The notes under the pieces are model-generated. The model was not told the origin of the DNA. It saw nothing but the letters and a program-made list of their open reading frames with translations, and made no database searches. From the NCBI GenBank assembly GCA_012031215.1, contig JAAUUB010000006.1, positions 1 through 50,200 of the forward strand: 50,200 nucleotides of DNA. The letters are read 5' to 3'. The DNA comes from Microscillaceae bacterium. Its GTDB lineage: Bacteria; Bacteroidota; Bacteroidia; Cytophagales; Microscillaceae. Each line of letters opens with the position of its first letter. Positions within the stretch are counted from its first letter, which is position 1. A program made the translations under genes and the position numbers. Positions 17,029 to 27,500 of this stretch are shown one piece after another.

Positions 17029-17538
17029 ATGAAAACGCTTTATATTCACGGATTTGGCGGGAGTGTACCCGAAGAAAAGCTCAATATACTCAAAGCCCAG
17101 GGTCTGGAGGTCTATGCTCTGCACCTGAAGTATGACCACCAGTCTTATTTTTTGCTCAAAGACTATATCCTGGGAAATAACCTGGAATATCTGGTAGGTT
17201 CCTCTCATGGTGGCTTTATGGCATATTGGTTGGCGGAGGAATTGGCCTTGCCCTGCTTATTGCTCAATCCACATCTTTCTTTAAGTGCCCGAAAAAAAGT
17301 GAGTCCCACTGTGAGCCAGCTTTCCTGTCCGATTTGTACTGTGGCCCTGGGAGGCGAAGACCAATTGGTGGACCCTAACCGCTCATTACAATACCTAGAA
17401 GCCGAGCAGCGGCCCGATAAGGTTGTCAAGATAAAATGGGTGGAAAGGCAAGGCCACAGTTTTGACCTGGAAGTGTTACAAGAAATTGTGGCCTGGAGCC
17501 TGGAAGAAATAAAAATATTTTACAAAGAAAAGGGATAA
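17029..17538 (+). CDS. YqiA-like alpha/beta-fold esterase
   Basis: 169 residues. Small single-domain alpha/beta hydrolase: MKTLYIHGFGGSVPEEKL supplies the oxyanion loop, GSSHGG holds the nucleophile Ser59, a D follows in LGGEDQLVDP and the catalytic His lies in RQGHSFD. This is the UPF0227/YqiA pattern; the E. coli relative hydrolyses short acyl esters. The substrate here is unknown. The ATG at 17029 is chosen over 17011 since it starts right at the first strand of the fold. It lies between era and der, ends two bases before the der start, and is probably co-transcribed with them. Confidence 0.8.
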   Translation: MKTLYIHGFGGSVPEEKLNILKAQGLEVYALHLKYDHQSYFLLKDYILGNNLEYLVGSSHGGFMAYWLAEELALPCLLLNPHLSLSARKKVSPTVSQLSCPICTVALGGEDQLVDPNRSLQYLEAEQRPDKVVKIKWVERQGHSFDLEVLQEIVAWSLEEIKIFYKEKG

Positions 17539-17540
17539 TC

Positions 17541-18852
17541 ATGACAAATATTGTGGCCATAGTGGGCCGACCCAATGTAGGCAAATCTACCTTATTCAAC
17601 CGCTTGATTGAAGACCGACAGGCCATCATGGACGACCAGAGCGGCATCACCCGCGACCGTCTCTATGGCGAAGCCGAGTGGACCGGGCGTTATTTTACGG
17701 TAGTTGATACGGGCGGATATGTAGTAGGCTCCGAAGATGTTTTTGAGGAGGCCATTCGTAAGCAGGTAGAAATTGCCCTGCTTGAGGCCAGCGTGGTGCT
17801 GTTTATGGTAGATTGCCGGGTAGGACAGACCCCGCTCGACGATGAATTTGCCCAGGTCATTCGCCGTAGCCAGAAGCCGGTTCTGGTAGTGGCTAATAAA
17901 GCCGATGAAGCAATGAAAACCCACCTGGCCGCCGAATTTTATGCCTTGGGCTGGGAAAAAGTATTTCCTATCTCCGCCGAAAATGGACTTGGCACGGGCG
18001 AGTTGCTTGATGAAGTTGTGCAGCTTTTACCCGATGCCCCCTCCGAAGAAGAATCGCAGGAGCATATCCCCAAAATTGCCATTTTGGGTAGGCCCAATGT
18101 GGGCAAATCGTTCTTTGGTCAATGTACTTATAGGCGAAGAGCGAAGCATCGTTACTGACATTGCTGGCACCACACGCGATGCCATTCACTCGCATTACAA
18201 AGCCTTTGGGCGTGAATTTATCTTGATTGATACGGCCGGGATTCGCAAAAAAAGCCGGGTGCGCGAAAATATTGAGTTCTATTCCGTGATGCGGGCCATC
18301 AAAGCTCTCCATGAAGCCGATGTCTGTATAATCATCCTAGATGCTACCCGAGGCCTGGAGGCTCAGGATGTCAACCTGTTGTTTTTGGCCCATCGCAATG
18401 GCAAGGGGATTCTCCTAATGGTCAATAAATGGGACCTCATTGAAAAAGATACCCATACTGCCGACACTTATAAAAAGGCTATTTTAGAACGACTGGCCCC
18501 GCTGGATTATCCGCCCATTATTTTTACCTCAGTACTCAACAAACAACGCATTTATAAGGTAGTAGAAAAAGCTGAGCAGGTTTATCACAATTTACGCAAA
18601 CGGGTACCCACTTCTCAGCTCAACGAGGTTTTGCTGAAAGAAATAGAACGATACCCGCCGCCGGCGCTCAAAGGAAAGTATATTCGTATCAAATACGTTA
18701 CGCAGTTGCCGGGCCGAAGACCCAGTTTTGCTTTTTTTTGCAACCTGCCGCAGTATGTCAAAGAACCTTATCTGCGCTTTTTGGAAAACCAAATCCGCCA
18801 TCACTTTGATTTTGAAGGCGTGCCCATCCAGGTCTTTATGCGAAAAAAGTAG
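17541..18852 (+). CDS. der: GTPase Der (EngA), one frameshift
   Basis: 436 residues after repair. Der has two tandem G domains and a KH-like C-terminal domain and acts in 50S subunit assembly. First P-loop GRPNVGKS (9-16), NKAD (119-122); second P-loop GRPNVGKS (183-190), followed by DTAG and NKWD. Near 18111-18112 (TT) one base has been gained; removing it reads [19 protein letters not shown] and restores the reading of the second G domain. Without this correction the second domain is out of frame, which an essential gene cannot tolerate. Two overlapping partial frames (to 18158, and from 17941) are the two halves of the same gene. Confidence 0.95.
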
Positions 18853-18882
18853 CCCTGAGTTTTAATTCTGGGCAAATCATCT

Positions 18883-18890
18883 TAAGTTTG
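18883..18890 (+). promoter_or_regulatory. -7 element of the acidic lipoprotein gene
   Basis: TAAGTTTG, 38 bases before the ATG at 18929; the -33 region (about 18861-18864) is TTTA rather than TTG. Confidence 0.5.
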
Positions 18891-18928
18891 CAAGGCAAAT
18901 AATTTTTGAATCATCTAATTTTTTTAAA

Positions 18929-19183
18929 ATGAAAAAGCTATTTTTATTCTTTGCAATTCTGGGTGTATTGCACTTTGCTACCGCTTGTGGTGGTGGAAGT
19001 GAAGCAGACGAGGCCACAGAAACCGAAGAAACGGAAGATGCTGAAAGTGAAGAGACCGAAAAGGAGCCAGAAGAAGCGGATGAACCCGAACCCACTGGCA
19101 GCGATGAATCCATTGAGGACGATGCTACTCCGGTAGATACCACCCTCAATGAAAGCCCTACTGAAACGCCCGAGGAGGAATAG
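18929..19183 (+). CDS. Small, extremely acidic lipoprotein
   Basis: 84 residues. Lipoprotein signal with lipobox FATAC (Cys20) followed by GGGS; the rest is almost only E, D, T, S and P, for example EATETEETEDAESEETEKEP. There is no fold to be expected; it looks like a disordered, highly negative surface or periplasmic chain. I do not recognise a family and such low-complexity tails evolve fast, so homology searches may be misleading. It has its own promoter-like site and a strong terminator, so it is a single-gene unit between der and the tRNA cluster. Confidence 0.7.
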   Translation: MKKLFLFFAILGVLHFATACGGGSEADEATETEETEDAESEETEKEPEEADEPEPTGSDESIEDDATPVDTTLNESPTETPEEE

Positions 19184-19211
19184 TCTTTGTCTTGCATATT
19201 TGTTGTCAAAG

Positions 19212-19230
19212 AAGGGGATTTCCCCTTTTT
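19212..19230 (+). terminator. Intrinsic terminator of the acidic lipoprotein gene
   Basis: Stem AAGGGG/CCCCTT (19212-19217 with 19222-19227), four-base loop, followed by T run. Confidence 0.75.
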
Positions 19231-19324
19231 TGTTTTTTGCCAGGTAAATCTTTGAATCTTCAGCTCATAAAAGAGCTTGCCGCACAAAAATTACCACTAT
19301 TTTTATCAAAAAAAATAGCTTCCA

Positions 19325-19355
19325 TTTGATTATAAAAAAATAAGATGTAAATTTG
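19325..19355 (+). promoter_or_regulatory. Bacteroidota-type promoter of the tRNA-tuf unit
   Basis: TTTG at 19325-19328, 19-base spacer, TAAATTTG at 19348-19355; a near-ideal match. Transcription would begin a little upstream of tRNA-Tyr at 19392. Confidence 0.75.
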
Positions 19356-19391
19356 CATCCACTTTTGGGCATAAGGCCCAAAACAAGAGTA

Positions 19392-19474
19392 GGGGAGATA
19401 CCAAAGCGGCCAACTGGGGCAGACTGTAAATCTGCTGTCTTATGACTTCACAGGTTCGAATCCTGTTCTCCCCA
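19392..19474 (+). tRNA. tRNA-Tyr (GTA)
   Basis: 83 bases with the long variable arm of a class II tRNA, acceptor GGGGAGA/TCTCCCC, anticodon GTA in CTGTAAATC and T arm CAGGTTCGAATCCTG. The next three bases are CCA (19475-19477), which may be an encoded tail. Confidence 0.95.
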
Positions 19475-19547
19475 CCAAAAAAAAGCCGCAAAGAGTAGGC
19501 CTGAGTGCCCTTCGCCTCAACTATTTTTTGTTTTATTTTTCTCAAAA

Positions 19548-19620
19548 GCGGGAGTAGCTCAGTTGGTAGAGCGACAGCCTTCCAAGCTGTAGGTCGCGGG
19601 TTCGAGCCTCGTCTCCCGCT
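19548..19620 (+). tRNA. tRNA-Gly (TCC)
   Basis: 73 bases; acceptor GCGGGAG/CTCCCGC, D arm AGCTCAGTTGGTAGAGC, anticodon TCC in CCTTCCAAG, T arm CGGGTTCGAGCCTCG. No encoded CCA. Confidence 0.95.
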
Positions 19621-19648
19621 CTGTTTTTTTATAACTGACTGTTATCAA

Positions 19649-19720
<72 letters not shown>

Positions 19721-19795
19721 CTGATTTAGTCGAAATATTTTAGGTTTTTTTAAAAATTTTTTTCATTACCCATTAAAATTTGAGGATTTTCAAAA

Positions 19796-20983
19796 ATGGC
19801 TAAAGAACATTTCGACCGTTCCAAACCCCACGTAAACATTGGAACTATCGGACACGTTGACCACGGAAAAACAACGCTTACCGCCGCAATTACCAAAGTA
19901 CTTGCCGAGAAGGGTTTGTCGGAGGCCCGTAGCTTTGACTCTATTGACAATGCCCCCGAAGAAAAAGAGCGGGGAATTACCATCAATACCTCGCACGTGG
20001 AATACCAGACGGCTAATCGCCACTATGCCCACGTGGACTGCCCCGGACACGCTGACTATGTAAAAAACATGGTAACGGGAGCCGCCCAGATGGATGGTGC
20101 TATTCTGGTAGTAGCCGCTACAGATGGTCCTATGCCCCAAACCCGAGAGCACATTCTGCTGGCCCGCCAGGTAGGGGTGCCAGCCCTGGTTGTTTTTATG
20201 AACAAAGTGGACCTTGTGGACGATGAGGAGCTTTTGGAACTGGTAGAAATGGAAGTGCGCGAATTGCTGGATTTCTACGAATTTCCCGGAGATGATATTC
20301 CTGTCATCCGTGGTTCAGCCCTGGGAGGCTTGAACGGCGAGCCAGAATGGGTAGATAAAATCATGGAATTGATGGAAGCCGTTGACAATTATATTCCCCT
20401 GCCTGAGCGAGCGGTTGACAAAGACTTCCTGATGCCGATTGAAGACGTGTTTTCAATTACTGGTCGTGGAACCGTCGCAACCGGACGGATCGAGCGCGGA
20501 GTAATCAACTCTGGTGACCCGGTACAAATTCTGGGTATGGGTGCCGAAAACCTTACTTCTACCGTTACCGGGGTGGAAATGTTTCGTAAGATTCTGGACC
20601 GTGGTGAAGCCGGCGACAATGTAGGCCTTCTCCTGCGTGGGATTGAAAAAACCCAAATCCGCCGCGGAATGGTAATCTGCAAGCCCAATACAGTGAAACC
20701 CCACGCCAAGTTTAAGGCCGAGGTATATGTCTTGTCAAAAGAAGAAGGGGGCCGTCATACGCCTTTCTTCAATAACTACCGCCCTCAGTTTTACTTGCGT
20801 ACCACTGACGTAACGGGTACGGTGAAACTGCCCGACGGAGTAGAGATGGTAATGCCTGGGGATAACATCACCCTAGAAATCACGCTGCTCAACACGGTCG
20901 CGCTCGAAAAAGGTCTTCGCTTTGCTATTCGTGAAGGCGGGCGTACCATCGGTGCTGGTCAGGTAACAGAGATTTTAGACTAA
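19796..20983 (+). CDS. tuf: Elongation factor Tu
   Basis: 395 residues, intact. EF-Tu brings aminoacyl-tRNA to the ribosomal A site. P-loop GHVDHGKT (19-26), RGITI switch I region, DCPGH (81-85), NKVD (136-139), and domains II and III in the usual order, ending [19 protein letters not shown]. It follows tRNA-Tyr, -Gly and -Thr and precedes tRNA-Trp and secE, the order typical of bacterial tuf loci. A terminator-like hairpin after the stop probably reduces read-through into secE and nusG. Confidence 0.98.
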   Translation: MAKEHFDRSKPHVNIGTIGHVDHGKTTLTAAITKVLAEKGLSEARSFDSIDNAPEEKERGITINTSHVEYQTANRHYAHVDCPGHADYVKNMVTGAAQMDGAILVVAATDGPMPQTREHILLARQVGVPALVVFMNKVDLVDDEELLELVEMEVRELLDFYEFPGDDIPVIRGSALGGLNGEPEWVDKIMELMEAVDNYIPLPERAVDKDFLMPIEDVFSITGRGTVATGRIERGVINSGDPVQILGMGAENLTSTVTGVEMFRKILDRGEAGDNVGLLLRGIEKTQIRRGMVICKPNTVKPHAKFKAEVYVLSKEEGGRHTPFFNNYRPQFYLRTTDVTGTVKLPDGVEMVMPGDNITLEITLLNTVALEKGLRFAIREGGRTIGAGQVTEILD

Positions 20984-21006
20984 TATTAAAAACAGGCAGG
21001 CCTGCC

Positions 21007-21039
21007 AAAAAGCACTTTTGTAAAGAAAAGTGCTTTTTT
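21007..21039 (+). terminator. Intrinsic terminator after tuf
   Basis: Stem AGCACTTTT/AAAAGTGCT (21011-21019 with 21026-21034) with a six-base loop and a T run; flanking A and T lengthen the stem. It lies before tRNA-Trp, so downstream genes need read-through or their own start. Confidence 0.85.
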
Positions 21040-21054
21040 GGCCGCTTGCTTTAC

Positions 21055-21127
21055 ACGGGTGTAGCTCAATTGGTAGAGCGACGGTCTCCAAAACCGTAGG
21101 CTGCGGGTTCGATTCCTGCCACCCGTG
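21055..21127 (+). tRNA. tRNA-Trp (CCA)
   Basis: 73 bases; acceptor ACGGGTG/CACCCGT, anticodon CCA in TCTCCAAAA, T arm GCGGGTTCGATTCCTGC. Discriminator G73. No encoded CCA. Confidence 0.95.
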
Positions 21128-21145
21128 CTTACTATTATCAAGATT

Positions 21146-21337
21146 ATGAATCGGTTTGTGAGTTTTTTCCGGGAGTCTTACCAGGAGTTGACCCTCAAAG
21201 TTACCTGGCCTAAGCGCAATGAATTGCAAAATAATTCTACTTTGGTCTTAGTTGCTTCGGCAATTTTTGCTTTGGTGATTTTCGGGATTGACCGGGTTTT
21301 TGAAACACTACTGGGTTGGTTTTACGGTACTTTTTAG
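21146..21337 (+). CDS. secE: Preprotein translocase subunit SecE
   Basis: 63 residues with one membrane helix near the C-terminus (STLVLVASAIFALVIFGIDRVFETLLGWFYG) and the conserved amphipathic stretch ESYQELTLKVTWPKRNEL. SecE clamps the SecY halves in the translocon. The ATG at 21146 is preferred over upstream starts at 21125, which overlap tRNA-Trp. Placement between tRNA-Trp and nusG is conserved across bacteria. Confidence 0.95.
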   Translation: MNRFVSFFRESYQELTLKVTWPKRNELQNNSTLVLVASAIFALVIFGIDRVFETLLGWFYGTF

Positions 21338-21382
21338 CCGTAGTACCTGCCGAAATTCTAAGAGGCGCAGTGCGATTTGAGT

Positions 21383-21943
21383 ATGAGCGAAATGAAGTTA
21401 AATTGGTATGTGGTTCGGGCTATTTCCGGGCAAGAGAAGAAAATCAAGAGCTATCTGGAAACAGAAATCAACCGACGCAAGATTGGCGATTTTATTCCCC
21501 AGATTCTGATTCCCTCGGAGAAAGTCTATGAAATGCGAAATGGCAAAAAGTATCAGCGCGAACGTACTTTCCTGCCGGGTTATATACTCATTCAAGCGGA
21601 TTTGACACACGGAGAGGTGGAACCCCTCATTACCAATATCCCCGGAATTATCGGTTTTTTAAGTGAAAATCACGGCACTAGCAAGCAGCCTATCCCCATC
21701 CGGCAGAGTGATATTAACCGCATCCTCGGTCGGGTAGATGATGCCAACAGCGATGAACCTCAGCTGGAAGCCAGTTTTATTGTGGGAGAGGCGGTTAAAG
21801 TAATTGATGGTCCTTTTAGCGGATTTGTAGGCACCGTAGAAGAGGTATTTGAAGAACGGAAAAAGCTCAATGTAACCGTGAAAATCTTTGGAAGAAACAC
21901 GCCCATGGAGCTCAACTATATGCAAGTCGAAAAACAGGAATAA
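21383..21943 (+). CDS. nusG: Transcription termination/antitermination factor NusG
   Basis: 186 residues. The NGN domain starts LNWYVVRAISGQEKKIK, with FLPGYILIQ and IPGIIGFLS; the KOW motif follows as VGEAVKVIDGPFSGFVGTVEEV. NusG bridges RNA polymerase to Rho or to the ribosome. The ATG at 21383 is taken; a TTG at 21377 is only a few codons upstream. Intact. Confidence 0.97.
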   Translation: MSEMKLNWYVVRAISGQEKKIKSYLETEINRRKIGDFIPQILIPSEKVYEMRNGKKYQRERTFLPGYILIQADLTHGEVEPLITNIPGIIGFLSENHGTSKQPIPIRQSDINRILGRVDDANSDEPQLEASFIVGEAVKVIDGPFSGFVGTVEEVFEERKKLNVTVKIFGRNTPMELNYMQVEKQE

Positions 21944-21969
21944 GAACAAGCGTTTGGCGCTACAAGATA

Positions 21970-22060
21970 TTGAACCTCAACTTTGCGAACTCCGACAACC
22001 ATTTGGGGAGGGTGAATGAACTGAATGGATGCTTCCTGTCGTCGTAGGGCCAAGGTTCAA
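21970..22060 (+). promoter_or_regulatory. Candidate structured leader between nusG and rplK
   Basis: The 168-base spacer between nusG and rplK is much wider than other gaps of the block. It holds an outer stem TTGAACCT (21970-21977) with AGGTTCAA (22053-22060) and a nested CGACA (21993-21997) with TGTCG (22037-22041). This is compatible with a ribosomal-protein leader; in other bacteria L1 represses the rplK-rplA messenger by binding such a leader. The pairing is seen, the function is inference. Confidence 0.35.
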
Positions 22061-22111
22061 AACCGCTTCTTGCGAAGCACACTAATTTTTTATCAGTTTT
22101 AAAAACGGATT

Positions 22112-22558
22112 ATGGCTAAAGAAGTAGCGGGTTATGTAAAACTTCAGGTCAAAGGCGGGCAGGCAAATCCTTCCCCACCCATTGGCCCGGCACTTGGTTC
22201 CAAGGGTATCAACATCATGGAGTTTTGCAAGCAATTCAATGCACGTACCCAGGAGAAGCAAGGCCAAGTGCTTCCGGTTTTGATTACTTATTACAAAGAC
22301 AAGTCATTTGACTTTGTGGTCAAAACCCCGCCCACGGCCGTACTTATCTTGGAAACCCTCAAGCTTAAAAGCGGTTCGGCTGAGCCAAACCGTAAAAAAG
22401 TAGGGGCACTTACCTGGGACCAAGTCAAAGAAATTGCCGAAATCAAGATGCCTGATCTCAACGCTTTTACCGTAGATGCAGCTATGCGCATGGTAGCTGG
22501 CACAGCCCGAAGCATGGGCGTTACGGTATCGGGAGAAGCTCCCTGGAACCAGAAATAG
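22112..22558 (+). CDS. rplK: Ribosomal protein L11
   Basis: 148 residues, intact. L11 binds the 23S rRNA GTPase-associated centre. Conserved [15 protein letters not shown]-type start is seen as [20 protein letters not shown], then [13 protein letters not shown] and the C-terminal [18 protein letters not shown]. The ATG at 22112 follows the structured spacer. Confidence 0.98.
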   Translation: MAKEVAGYVKLQVKGGQANPSPPIGPALGSKGINIMEFCKQFNARTQEKQGQVLPVLITYYKDKSFDFVVKTPPTAVLILETLKLKSGSAEPNRKKVGALTWDQVKEIAEIKMPDLNAFTVDAAMRMVAGTARSMGVTVSGEAPWNQK

Positions 22559-22603
22559 TTTGACAAATCTCGGATTTAAACCGCAGGCAAAGCCTAAATT
22601 GTA

Positions 22604-23301
22604 ATGGGAAAGTTGCCAAAAACCAAAAAATAGTACTCCAAAAGTACGACCCCGCCAAGCCTTATTCACTGAAAGAGGCTGTGTCGCTGGTCAAAGACAT
22701 CACTTATACCAAGTTTGATGCCTCTGTTGACGTAGATGTACGCCTCGGCGTAGATCCACGAAAAGCCGACCAAATGGTGCGTGGCACCGTTGCCCTGCCC
22801 CATGGCATAGGCAAAGTGGTGCGGGTTTTGGTGCTTTGCACCCCAGACAAGGAGGAAGAAGCCCGCGAAGCGGGAGCCGACCACGTGGGCATGGACGAAT
22901 ATATCCAAAAAATAGAGCAAGGCTGGACGGATATTGACGTGATTATTACGATGCCCACGGCAATGGCAAAAGTGGGTAAGCTAGGACGTATTCTGGGTCC
23001 TCGTGGCTTGATGCCCAATCCCAAATCGGGTACGGTTACGATGGAAGTGGGACAGGCCGTGCGCGAAGTAAAAGCTGGTAAAATCGACTTTAAGGTAGAT
23101 AAAACGGGCATTATTCACGTAGGCATTGGCAAAGTCTCCTTTAACCCAGAAATGCTGGAAGGAAATGCCCTTGAATTGATTAATACCTTAGCCAGGTTAA
23201 AGCCATCCAGTTCAAAAGGCACTTATTTCCAGAGCATTCATTTGTCAAGTACTATGAGTCCCTCTATTCAGATTGACAAAAGCTCAATCGCAGGGATTTA
23301 A
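22604..23301 (+). CDS. rplA: Ribosomal protein L1, one frameshift near the start
   Basis: About 232 residues after repair. The ATG at 22604 starts [20 protein letters not shown] only if one A is added to the run at 22625-22630; as given it reaches a stop at once and an artificial start at 22681 cuts off the N-terminus. Downstream the chain is normal: [66 protein letters not shown] and a closing [24 protein letters not shown]1 binds 23S rRNA and its own messenger. Confidence 0.97.
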
Positions 23302-23330
23302 GTTTGCAGGCACTTTAACATTTTACACTC

Positions 23331-23897
23331 ATGACCAAAGAAGAAAAAGGAGTCCTGCTGGAAGAGCTTTCTCAAAAGTTTGCCCAATATAGCAACTATT
23401 ACTTTTTGGATGCCGCCGGAATGACCGTGGCGCAAACCAATAAGTTTCGTCGCTTTTGTTTTGAAAAAGGCATAGAGTATAAAGTTGTCAAAAACTCCCT
23501 TATCAAAAAAGTACTGGAATCGATGCCCGGAGATTACACTCCGCTTAACAAACAGGTTCTCAAAGGCTTTTCTGGGGTATTGTTTTCTGACAATGGCAGT
23601 GCGCCCGCCAAATTTCTCAAAGAATATCGTAAAACCGGAGTTGACAAGCCCTTATTGAAAGGGGCTTCTATTGATGCTTCAATTTATGTAGGCGAGGAAA
23701 GCCTGGATGCACTGACCAAGGTGCGTTCAAAACAAGACGTATTGGCCGAACTAATGGGCATGCTCCTGTCTCCTGGGGCCAAACTGGTGGGCGCCCTCAA
23801 GTCTCCACCACAAAAACTGGTTTCGGCCCTGCAAAGTGGCCAAAACAATCTGACGGGTCTTCTCAAAGCCTTAGAGGCCAAGAAAGAAGCCGCCTAA
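23331..23897 (+). CDS. rplJ: Ribosomal protein L10
   Basis: 188 residues, intact. L10 anchors the L7/L12 stalk. It begins MTKEEKGVLLEELSQKF, with YYFLDAAGMTVAQTNKFRR, and ends LSALQSGQNNLTGLLKALEAKKEAA, the usual alpha-helical stalk-binding tail. It lies 30 bases after rplA and 47 before rplL. Confidence 0.97.
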   Translation: MTKEEKGVLLEELSQKFAQYSNYYFLDAAGMTVAQTNKFRRFCFEKGIEYKVVKNSLIKKVLESMPGDYTPLNKQVLKGFSGVLFSDNGSAPAKFLKEYRKTGVDKPLLKGASIDASIYVGEESLDALTKVRSKQDVLAELMGMLLSPGAKLVGALKSPPQKLVSALQSGQNNLTGLLKALEAKKEAA

Positions 23898-23943
23898 TTT
23901 TTCTCACTTAACCTTTTGTAATTTACATTAAACGGATAAAACA

Positions 23944-24342
23944 ATGGCAGACTTGAAAGAATTTGCAGAGCAGTTGGTTAATTTGACCTTGAAAGAAGTC
24001 AATGAATTGGTAACCATCCTTAAAGACGATTATGGCATTGAACCCGCCGCCGCCGCCCCCATAGCTTTTGCGGGCCCAATGCCAGGTGCTGGTGGAGGCG
24101 ATGATGCTGCGGCTCCTGCCGAAGTAGAAAAAACTGAATTTGACGTAATCCTGAAAGCAGCGGGCGGAGCCAAGCTGAAAGTAGTGAAATTGGTGAAAGA
24201 ACTGACTGGTACTGGTCTTAAAGAAGCCAAAGACCTGGTGGATAATGCCCCCAGCACTATCAAGCAAGCCATTTCAAAAGATGAAGCCGAAGCCCTCAAA
24301 AAACAATTGGAAGAAGAAGGCGCTGAGGTAGAATTGAAATAA
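23944..24342 (+). CDS. rplL: Ribosomal protein L7/L12
   Basis: 132 residues, intact. N-terminal dimerisation helix ([20 protein letters not shown]), an Ala/Gly/Pro-rich hinge, and the C-terminal domain with [19 protein letters not shown] and [17 protein letters not shown]7/L12 recruits translation factors. Confidence 0.98.
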   Translation: MADLKEFAEQLVNLTLKEVNELVTILKDDYGIEPAAAAPIAFAGPMPGAGGGDDAAAPAEVEKTEFDVILKAAGGAKLKVVKLVKELTGTGLKEAKDLVDNAPSTIKQAISKDEAEALKKQLEEEGAEVELK

Positions 24343-24407
24343 TCTTGCAAACTAAACCTTTTTTGTAACCAATTTGAACAAATTACGTTCAAAGTATGTT
24401 AGTCATA

Positions 24408-24435
24408 AGACCTGATTTGCCCAAAAATCAGGTCT
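24408..24435 (+). terminator. Attenuator-like hairpin between rplL and rpoB
   Basis: Nine-base stem AGACCTGAT/ATCAGGTCT (24408-24416 with 24427-24435), ten-base loop, followed by a weak T-rich tract. In E. coli a partial terminator at the same place lowers rpoB relative to ribosomal protein transcripts; a similar role here is inference. Confidence 0.65.
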
Positions 24436-24517
24436 ATTTCTATTTATATTCTATTCAACCTGCTAAACCGGGCTTGTTCTCGAATTGCCATAAACTAAAA
24501 TATAGCCGCCGAACGCA

Positions 24518-27500
24518 ATGCAAAATACCAAAAGAGTTAGCTTCGCCAAAGTAAAACGGATTGCGGATTATCCTGATTTTCTGGATGTTCAACTACAATC
24601 TTTCCAAGATTTTTTCCAATTAGAGACCCCGCCTGAGCAAAGAAGCCGGGAAGGACTGTATCGGGTATTTGCCGAAAATTTTCCTATCTCCGACTCCCGC
24701 GAAAATTTTCTCCTCGAGTTCATTGATTATTCAGTTGACCCGCCCAAGTATTCGGTGGATGAATGCATTGACCGAGGGCTCACTTACTCTGTGCCGCTCA
24801 AGGCTAAGCTGCGCCTCTCTTGTAACGACGAAGACAATGAAGATTTCGAGACCGTAGAGCAGGAGGTGTTTTTGGGCAATATCCCCTACATGACCGAAAA
24901 AGGTTCATTTATAATCAATGGTGCCGAGCGTGTGATTGTCTCACAACTGCATCGTTCGCCCGGGGTGTTTTTTGCGCAAAGCAAACACACCAACGGAACC
25001 AAGCTTTATTCGGCCCGTATCATTCCTTTCAAAGGTTCCTGGATTGAATTTACCACCGATGTCAACAATGTCATGTATGCCTATATCGACCGGAAGAAAA
25101 AATTTCCGGTTACTACTTTGCTTCGTGTCATCGGCTTTTCCACAGATAAGGAAATTTTAGATCTCTTCGAGCTCTCCGAAGAAATTGAAAATAAGCCCGA
25201 AAACGCCGCGCTGATGGTTGACCGTAAATTGGCGGCCAGGGTTTTACGTACCTGGACGGAGGATTTTGTGGATGAGGACACCGGAGAGGTGGTTTCTATC
25301 GACCGCAACGAGGTGCTTCTGGAGCGGGATGCCGTTATCCAAAAGGATGATATAGATACCGTATTGCAATCGGGCGCAAAATCTATCATCGTGCACCGCC
25401 TCAACATCAACGCCGGAGACTACTCCATTATCTACAACACCCTCCAAAAGGATAATTCCAACTCGGAAAAAGAAGCCCTAGAGCAAATTTATCGCCAACT
25501 TCGCAATACCGAAGCCCCTGATGAACAAACTGCCCGGGATATTATCCATAGTTTGTTTTTTAGCGACAAACGCTATGACCTGGGCGAAGTAGGCCGGTAT
25601 CGGATTAATAAAAAATTGCAGTTGAGCATAGACCGCGATGTCAGGGTCTTGACCACCGAAGACATAGTTTCTATTGTCAAGTACCTCATCGGGCTTATCA
25701 ATTCCAAAGCACTGGTCGATGATATTGACCACCTCAGCAACCGAAGAGTACGCACCGTTGGAGAGCAGCTTTACACCCAATTTGGGATTGGGCTGGCACG
25801 TATGGCCCGTACTATCAAAGAAAGAATGAATATCCGGGATAATGAAGATTTCAAACCGGTTGACCTGATTAATGCCCGCACGCTCTCCTCCGTGATTAAT
25901 TCGTTTTTTGGGACCAATCAGCTTTCGCAGTTCATGGACCAAACCAACCCCCTCTCCGAAATTACCCACAAGCGCCGGATGTCGGCACTCGGTCCAGGGG
26001 GCTTATCGCGTGAGCGGGCCGGGTTCGAAGTCCGAGATGTGCATTATACCCACTATGGCCGGCTTTGCACCATAGAAACTCCGGAGGGGCCCAATATTGG
26101 GCTGATTTCTTCCCTCTGTGTGCACGCCAAAATCAATGCCATGGGTTTTATTGAGACCCCCTACCGGCTGGTGAAAGAAGGCGTGGTAACCGAAGAAATG
26201 ACTTACCTCACCGCTGAGGAAGAAGACAAAAACTATATTGCCCAGGCCAATGCCCCCATTGACGAAGAGGGCAATTACTTGAACCCCCGGGTCAAAGCAC
26301 GGTTTGAGGGGGATTTTCCCGTTGTGGAGCCTCTGGACTTGTCTTTTATGGACATTGCTCCCAATCAAATCGTCTCCGTTGCCGCTTCTCTGATTCCTTT
26401 CCTCGAGCACGACGATGCCAACCGGGCTTTGATGGGCTCTAACATGCAACGCCAGGCCGTTCCTCTGCTCAATCCACAAGCCCCCATTGTTGGCACGGGC
26501 TTGGAAGAAAGGGTCGCCATTGATTCGCGTACCCTTGTAGTAGCCGAGCAGGAGGGGGTCATTCATTTTGCTGATTCCGAAAAAATAGTGGTCAAATATG
26601 ATTTTACGGATGAGCAAAGTTTGGTCTCTTTTCAGGATGAATACATTACGTATAATCTCATCAAATTCAGGCGCACCAACCAAGATACGTGCATCAATCT
26701 TCGCCCCATTGTGAAAAGGGTGATCGAGTGCATAAAGGCCAACCACTTTGTGAAGGCTACGCCACCCAACAAGGTGAGCTGGCCCTGGGAGCCAATCTGA
26801 AAGTAGCTTTTATGCCCTGGCGGGGATACAATTTTGAAGATGCTATTGTGATTTCGGAAAGGGTTGTCCGGGATGATGTGTTCACTTCTATTCACATCGA
26901 GGAGTTTGAGCTGGAAGTGCGTGATACCAAGCGTGGCGAGGAAGAATTGACCTCCGAAATTCCCAATGTGAGCGAAGAAGCCATCAAATATCTGGACGAA
27001 AACGGAATTGTGCAAATCGGAACCGTAGTCCGCGAAGGTGATATCCTCATTGGCAAGATTACCCCCAAAGGCGAATCGGACCCCACGCCGGAGGAAAAAC
27101 TCCTTCGGGCAATCTTTGGTGACAAGGCCGGAGACGTAAAAGATGCCTCTCTCAAGGCCCCTCCTTCGCTCAAAGGAGTAGTCATTGACACCAAGCTGTT
27201 TGCCCGCCCCAAACGCGACAAAGACCTGCGTGCCAAAGCCAAAGATGATGTAAAAGGCCTCATGAAGCAATACAGCAAGGAACTTTCTGAGGTGAAAGAT
27301 ACTATGATTGACAAAATGGTGCAAATCCTGGAAGGTAAGCTTTCCCAGGGGGTGCGTCATAAATTTGGCGATGAAATAATTTCCAAGGGCGTTAAGTTCA
27401 ATCGGAAAAATATCACGGAAAATCTCTTTCCGAAGCAAAATCCTTATCGCGACGAAAGCTCTTATAACGTACCCGAAGAATCTAATTTGATTGCCGATGT

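Noticed and set aside
19796-20983. tuf as part of a frameshift series
   Set aside because: I checked it for breaks and found none; it is complete, as are rplK, rplJ, rplL, nusG, era, apt and atpD, so the damage is local to certain runs.
26365-26562. Antisense frames across rpoB and rpoC
   Set aside because: Shadows of highly biased coding DNA; no start signals or family resemblance.
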